Shown: piece by piece, positions 60,855 to 64,000 of the stretch
How the letters are laid out: every line of letters starts with the position of its first letter
How positions within the stretch are numbered: the stretch's first letter is position 1
Assembly (NCBI GenBank): GCA_002397315.1
Contig: DHAE01000021.1
Location: 1-64,000 of the forward strand
Direction: 5' to 3'
DNA length: 64,000 nucleotides
DNA from: Comamonadaceae bacterium UBA4962
GTDB taxonomy: Bacteria > Pseudomonadota > Gammaproteobacteria > Burkholderiales > Burkholderiaceae_C
Position numbers and translations under genes: made by a program
The notes under the pieces: generated by a model
Databases searched by the model: none
Seen by the model: only the letters and a program-made list of their open reading frames with translations
Told to the model about the DNA's origin: nothing

Positions 60855-61424
60855 TCAGGTCGGCGCCACGGCGGGGTACTCGACCCGCAGGATCTCCAGC
60901 GTGCGCAGCCCGCCGGGCGTGCCCAGCCGGACCTCGTCGCCCTCGCGCGCCTTGAGCAGCGCCCGCGCCACGGGCGACACCCAGCTCACCTGCGACTGGC
61001 TGGTGTCCACCTCGTCGATGCCCAGGATGGTGACCGTGCGCTCCACGTCCAGGTCATCCACGTAGGTCACGGTGGCGCCGAAGAACACCTGGTCGCTGCC
61101 GTGGTGCAGCGACGGGTCCACCACCTCGGCGAGATCCAGCCGCTTGGTCAGGAACCGGATGCGCCGGTCGATCTCGCGCAGCCGCTTCTTGCCGTAGAGG
61201 TAGTCGCCGTTCTCCGACCGGTCGCCGTTGCTCGCCGCCCAGTGCACCACTTCCACCACCTTCGGCCGCTCGTTGTCCATCAGGTCGAGCAGCTCGGACC
61301 GCAGACGGGCATAGCCTGCCGGCGTCATGTAGTTCTTGCTGCCGGCCGGCAGCGGCGGCGCGGAAGGGAACTCCGCATCGTCGTCCGGGGCGTTGTCCGT
61401 TTCCTTGGTGAAGGCCTTGTTCAT
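60855..61424 (-). CDS. greB: Transcription elongation factor GreB
   Basis: A 189-residue Gre factor of the GreB type. The coiled coil has NYMTPAGYARLRSELLDLM, then NGDRSENGDYLYGKKRLREIDRRIRFLTKRL with the acidic tip. The C-terminal FKBP-like domain has VDTSQSQVSWVSPVARALL and the LRTLEILRVEYP end. It restarts backtracked RNA polymerase by stimulating cleavage. It carries an N-terminal extension of about 30 residues. tRNA-Arg lies just upstream on the same strand. Confidence 0.95.
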   Translation of the reverse strand: MNKAFTKETDNAPDDDAEFPSAPPLPAGSKNYMTPAGYARLRSELLDLMDNERPKVVEVVHWAASNGDRSENGDYLYGKKRLREIDRRIRFLTKRLDLAEVVDPSLHHGSDQVFFGATVTYVDDLDVERTVTILGIDEVDTSQSQVSWVSPVARALLKAREGDEVRLGTPGGLRTLEILRVEYPAVAPT

Positions 61425-61481
61425 GGGATCGGTCGGCTCCAGGTGTGATGGCGACCACCAGCGGCGGCTGGCAGAAAATGG

Positions 61482-61514
61482 AAAAAGCCTCGTGACTTTG
61501 ACATCACGAGGCTT
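61482..61514 (-). terminator. Intrinsic terminator for tRNA-Arg
   Basis: On the minus strand AAGCCTCGTGA pairs with TCACGAGGCTT (arms 61485-61495 and 61504-61514, 8-base loop), and a T run follows. It starts 7 bp after the encoded CCA end, the usual place for a tRNA terminator. Confidence 0.85.
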
Positions 61515-61520
61515 ACCATT

Positions 61521-61597
61521 TGGTGCGGCTGGCAGGAATCGAACCCACGACCCCTTGGTTCGTAGCCAAGTACTCTATCCAGCTGAGCTACAGCCGC
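61521..61597 (-). tRNA. tRNA-Arg (anticodon ACG)
   Basis: The minus strand folds as a tRNA: acceptor GCGGCTG pairs with CAGCCGC, and the D arm contains AGCTCAGCTGGATAGAGT. The anticodon stem CTTGG/CCAAG holds the loop CTACGAA, giving anticodon ACG, read as ICG for CGN codons. The T arm has GTGGGTTCGAATCC. The CCA end is encoded (61521-61523). Promoter and terminator are both visible. Confidence 0.96.
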
Positions 61598-61607
61598 TAA
61601 GCTTTGA

Positions 61608-61637
61608 ATTATAGCATGTTTTTTTGCTACTCTTCAA
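61608..61637 (-). promoter_or_regulatory. Promoter of tRNA-Arg
   Basis: On the minus strand -35 TTGAAG (61637-61632), 18 bp spacer, extended -10 TGC-TATAAT (61613-61608). The expected start is about 4-6 bases before the tRNA 5' end. The surrounding DNA at 61600-61740 is AT-rich. Confidence 0.8.
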
Positions 61638-61795
61638 AAACTTCTGACTTAACTTTCTGGAGAGCCAGTCCGTCGCATCAGAAGCAGAACGCTATTGTAG
61701 TACAGAAATTCTCACCCGCGGAAGACTTCGCTGGTTTTTTCGCGGCCACGTTCCGTCGACGCCCTTGCAGCCCTCCCCACCCCCTCCGGAACGCG

Positions 61796-62125
61796 CTACG
61801 TCCTCCGGCCTTCCGTTGCCACGCACGATGGCGAGGCGCCCTGAGCCTCTCTGCCACCCTGGTGGCGACGCTCCAGCGCGTCCATCCGGTTCTTGATCTC
61901 CTGCAGCGTCTCGCGCATGGATTGGCGGTCTCTCTCGACCAGCACCTCCGCCTGCCCGATGCGGCCGTCCTGGCGGACGCGGTCCTCGCGATACGACCCG
62001 TAGGCCAGAATCGACGAACCGATCACCACCAGCACCTGCACGATGGTGCCGGGGTTGATCGTGGGATCGAATTTCAGGCGCCCCCTTGCGTCTGGGGTGC
62101 GGGTTTCCGTGGTCTTGGTTTTCAT
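61796..62125 (-). CDS. Small single-span membrane protein with coiled coil (phage-like)
   Basis: A 109-residue protein. A basic N-terminus is followed by one membrane span (TIVQVLVVIGSSILAYGSY, about residues 27-45) and a helical segment with heptad character (VLVERDRQSMRETLQEIKNRMDALERR in pieces). The layout recalls small phage or conjugative membrane proteins, but I cannot name a family. AAGGAGA precedes the ATG at 62125. Lies downstream of the zinc-finger protein and a terminator on the same strand. Confidence 0.7.
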   Translation of the reverse strand: MKTKTTETRTPDARGRLKFDPTINPGTIVQVLVVIGSSILAYGSYREDRVRQDGRIGQAEVLVERDRQSMRETLQEIKNRMDALERRHQGGREAQGASPSCVATEGRRT

Positions 62126-62178
62126 GGCAGTGTCTCCTTTCTTTCTCTGGGGCATGCGTGGTTCTGCTCCAACGAACA

Positions 62179-62205
62179 AAGCCCGCGGGGCTTCCTCGCG
62201 GGCTT
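62179..62205 (-). terminator. Probable terminator after the zinc-finger gene
   Basis: AAGCCCGCG (62179-62187) pairs perfectly with CGCGGGCTT (62197-62205), 9-base loop. On the minus strand it is followed by TTTGTTCGTT, a weak T tract. It lies between the zinc-finger gene and the small membrane protein gene. Confidence 0.6.
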
Positions 62206-62378
62206 CGAAAAATGCGGGACGCACGTCTTCATCGAAGGGCTGCCGCAGTCGTCTTGGTTGGAGGCAAGGCCGTGTCTGCGGGCGTTTCGACGGAGAGGCG
62301 TCGTGCGAGAGAGTCAGCACCCTCTGCGGTCGACTGGTGGGATTCCGACGGGCTTATCTTTCGTCGATGCGTGCGGGC

Positions 62379-62912
62379 TCACCGGACCCGCAGGCGGATT
62401 GCAATGGACTGCTGCGCGCGCTGCACGCAGTCATCGATGTAGCTGGCGATGCGGCGCCCCGGCTCGCCGTGCGGCACGCGCGACAGGCCGGTGGCACCGC
62501 AGGACTTGCACCCTCTGGCCGAGAGCCGCGCCGTGCCTGCGACACGCTCGAATCTGCGCCCCTGGCATGCAGCGCACACGGGCAGCAGCCACCACGAGAG
62601 CACGGCCGCGGCGATGGCTTCGGCAGGGTCCATGCGCCACCTGTGTGCCTGTGCGATCAGATGACCGCGGACGTCCGGCAGCGTTCTCAGGTGCGGGAGC
62701 TTCCGCGCCTGCGGATTCCGCAGGCCGACCGCATCGCACTCCGACCGCAGCCGCAGCAACGCACCACCCACGCGATCCCGGCTCCAGCCCGCGGCGATGA
62801 GCACGTCCGCATCCGTATAGGCAGCACCTTCGCGCACGCCCAGGTGCAGTCCCGACGCGTTGGCGGCAACGCTGTAGGCTTCTTCGAACGTGCGGAAGTC
62901 GTCGGGGTCCAT
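62379..62912 (-). CDS. Phage-type zinc-finger protein, possible Q-like antiterminator
   Basis: A 177-residue protein. The C-terminal half has two Cys pairs, VCAACQGRRF and CKSCGATG, then SRVPHGEPGRRIASYIDDC. Paired CxxC with a GTG-like turn and a PHG motif recalls prophage antitermination protein Q and related proteins. The N-terminus, FRTFEEAYSVAANASGLHLG, could be helical. GAGGAT lies before the ATG at 62912; an ATG at 62948 is possible but overlaps the operator region. Divergent from an S24-type repressor. Confidence 0.65.
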   Translation of the reverse strand: MDPDDFRTFEEAYSVAANASGLHLGVREGAAYTDADVLIAAGWSRDRVGGALLRLRSECDAVGLRNPQARKLPHLRTLPDVRGHLIAQAHRWRMDPAEAIAAAVLSWWLLPVCAACQGRRFERVAGTARLSARGCKSCGATGLSRVPHGEPGRRIASYIDDCVQRAQQSIAIRLRVR

Positions 62913-62948
62913 GGTGATCCTCGCGGCAGAAAGTGTGCAGGGGTCCAT

Positions 62949-63000
62949 TAAACACCATGTTTACAAAAAGTGCCCGCTTTTGTTTACAACAATTTGTTTA
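62949..63000. promoter_or_regulatory. Operator array for the phage-type repressor
   Basis: TAAACA-CCA-TGTTTA (62949-62963) is a perfect inverted repeat. Further TGTTTA half-sites lie at 62981-62986 and 62995-63000. All lie in the AT-rich ~107-bp spacer between the divergent repressor and zinc-finger genes. Repeated half-sites in a divergent promoter region are typical of a lambdoid-type switch. Confidence 0.6.
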
Positions 63001-63019
63001 ACTGGGGCACAATGCGGCC

Positions 63020-63700
63020 ATGCACGACAGCGCCCTCCGCCTCTACCAAGCCGCGTCCCAGATGAAGGACGTGTCCGGCCAGTCCGCCGTTGCGCGGTTG
63101 CTGGGCGAGTCTCCGCAGAACATCAAGAACTGGGAGATGAGGGGCGTCTCCAAGGCGGGAGCCCTCAAGGCGGAGGAACTCATCGGCTGCTCGGCGGCCT
63201 GGGTGCTGACGGGCGACGGGCAGGCCACGGGGCGCGCCAAAGGCACCCGCCGCATGCCGGCTTCGGCCAGCGGCGCCGTGTCCGTGCCGCGCCTGGCGAA
63301 CGCGGCATCGATGGGCGGCGGCAGCGACATGGCGCCGGAAGACGTGCTGGTGGGCAACCTCACCCTGTCCCCGGCCTGGATCGGCCGGACGCTGCGGGGC
63401 CTGAGCACGCCGGACAACCTGCGCTTCATCCACGCCTACGGCGATTCCATGGAGCCGACGTTCCTGGACGGCGACGTGCTGCTGGTCGACGCGGGCGTGC
63501 GCACGCTCGAAGTGGACGGGGTCTACGTGCTTGGCGCACAGAACCGCCTGTTCATCAAGCGCGTGCGCCAGCGCCTGGACGGCGCCTATGAGATCAGCAG
63601 CGACAACCCCACCGTGAAGACGGTCGACGTGCTGGACGGCCAGCACGCCGTCGAGATCCTGGGCAAGGTGATCTGGATCTGGAACGGGCGGAAGATCTGA
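63020..63700 (+). CDS. Phage-type repressor with S24 (LexA-like) peptidase domain
   Basis: A 226-residue repressor. The N-terminal HTH reads SGQSAVARLLGESPQNIKNWEMRGVSKAGALKAEEL in pieces (about residues 18-55). The C-terminal S24 domain has the nucleophile Ser in AYGDSMEPTFLDGDVLLVDAG and the general-base Lys in LFIKRVRQ. It should self-cleave on RecA-ssDNA contact, as CI/C2 repressors do. Divergent from the zinc-finger gene across the operator array. No integrase or cro is seen in the window. Confidence 0.88.
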   Translation: MHDSALRLYQAASQMKDVSGQSAVARLLGESPQNIKNWEMRGVSKAGALKAEELIGCSAAWVLTGDGQATGRAKGTRRMPASASGAVSVPRLANAASMGGGSDMAPEDVLVGNLTLSPAWIGRTLRGLSTPDNLRFIHAYGDSMEPTFLDGDVLLVDAGVRTLEVDGVYVLGAQNRLFIKRVRQRLDGAYEISSDNPTVKTVDVLDGQHAVEILGKVIWIWNGRKI

Positions 63701-63811
63701 CGGGGCGCTGCGGCAGAGGCAGCACCCCGGCAGCCGATACGCGATATTCCGGGAGCCGGCGCACGCGCCTGCCCGCACGCCCCTGCGAGCGCCTCTCCCG
63801 GATGCATCACG

Positions 63812-64000
63812 TCATGGCTTGCTCGAAACGTAGCCGCGCAGCCACCGCAGCGCCGGGCGTTCCGAACCGTCGGCCCGGATCAGATAAGCGCCTTCGTTGT
63901 CGCGCCACAAGCCCCGGCGGAAGCCCCACAGGGTGACGCCACGCACGCTCGGATGCTCCCAGAACAGCGGGAAGATGCGCTGGTAGCTCGCCAGTTGCTG
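63812..64000 (-). CDS. C-terminal end of a GH10-type endo-xylanase (partial)
   Basis: The last 62 residues of a gene that runs off the right edge. The frame reads YQRIFPLFWEHPSVRGVTLWG, then GLWRDNEGAYLIRADGSERPALRWL, which matches the C-terminal strand and cap of GH10 xylanases (VTxWG and a final RPAL segment). The stop is at 63812-63814. Catalytic Glu residues lie outside the window. This fits a plant cell-wall-degrading life style. Confidence 0.7.
   Translation of the reverse strand, partial: QQLASYQRIFPLFWEHPSVRGVTLWGFRRGLWRDNEGAYLIRADGSERPALRWLRGYVSSKP

Noticed and set aside
61521..63700. Prophage integrated in tRNA-Arg
   Set aside because: The phage-like genes lie on the 5' side of the tRNA; its 3' end, where integrases normally attach, faces greB. 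No integrase and no second copy of the tRNA 3' end was seen in the window.

Overview
The window is about 64 kb of high-GC chromosomal DNA. The gene content points to a plant-associated betaproteobacterium of the family Comamonadaceae, most like Acidovorax/Paracidovorax. The evidence is three orphan Bug-type (TTT) solute-binding proteins, a genuine ACC deaminase with its Lrp-type regulator, a type IV pilus minor-pilin operon of the beta-proteobacterial type, the gmk-rpoZ-spoT block, and the C-terminus of a GH10-type xylanase at the right edge. The species call is inference; no search was possible.

Layout. 1-8.5 kb holds mixed accessory genes: a repeat-built lipoprotein, a VOC protein, a GNAT-Rnk fusion, a TetR/flavodoxin-fold pair, an Rrf2/thioredoxin-reductase-like pair, a membrane histidine kinase and small proteins. 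8.5-12.8 kb is a LysR/Bug/amidohydrolase catabolic locus plus a second Bug protein. 13-21 kb holds an esterase-713-like lipoprotein, then a sigma-54 regulon: a flavin monooxygenase and a butanediol-type dehydrogenase divergent from an AcoR-like activator, with a matching -24/-12 promoter and a palindromic upstream site. An AraC-type regulator follows. 21.1-31.3 kb is a complete chemosensory cluster in one direction: a HAMP-less MCP-like protein, CheY, a STAS protein, CheA, MCP, CheW, a REC-EAL protein, CheR, CheD and CheB. 31.5-39.1 kb is pilV-pilW-pilX-pilY1-pilE-fimT, mostly translationally coupled, followed by ribD.

40.4-44.0 kb is a run of minus-strand stress/envelope-type small genes (DUF4142, DUF2243, a hydrophilic unknown, DUF3606, an isochorismatase-like hydrolase, DUF421). 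It lies next to a LOV-domain hybrid histidine kinase, a candidate blue-light sensor. 46-51.7 kb has an SDR, a DUF2628-SPOR protein, acdR/acdS, another Bug protein and an I78 inhibitor-like lipoprotein. 51.7-61.4 kb is housekeeping: Ser/Thr kinase, PP2C phosphatase, rph, rdgB and hemW on the minus strand; yicC, gmk, rpoZ and spoT on the plus strand; then greB. 61.5-63.7 kb has tRNA-Arg(ACG) and a small phage-like regulatory module (S24 repressor, operator array, divergent zinc-finger protein, small membrane protein). The window ends inside a xylanase-like gene.

The loci with most to follow up are the sigma-54 regulon and its activator with a GTWTGA loop in place of GAFTGA, the LOV kinase, the chemosensory cluster wired to a STAS protein and to an EAL protein, and the five-fold repeat lipoprotein at 0.7-1.75 kb.
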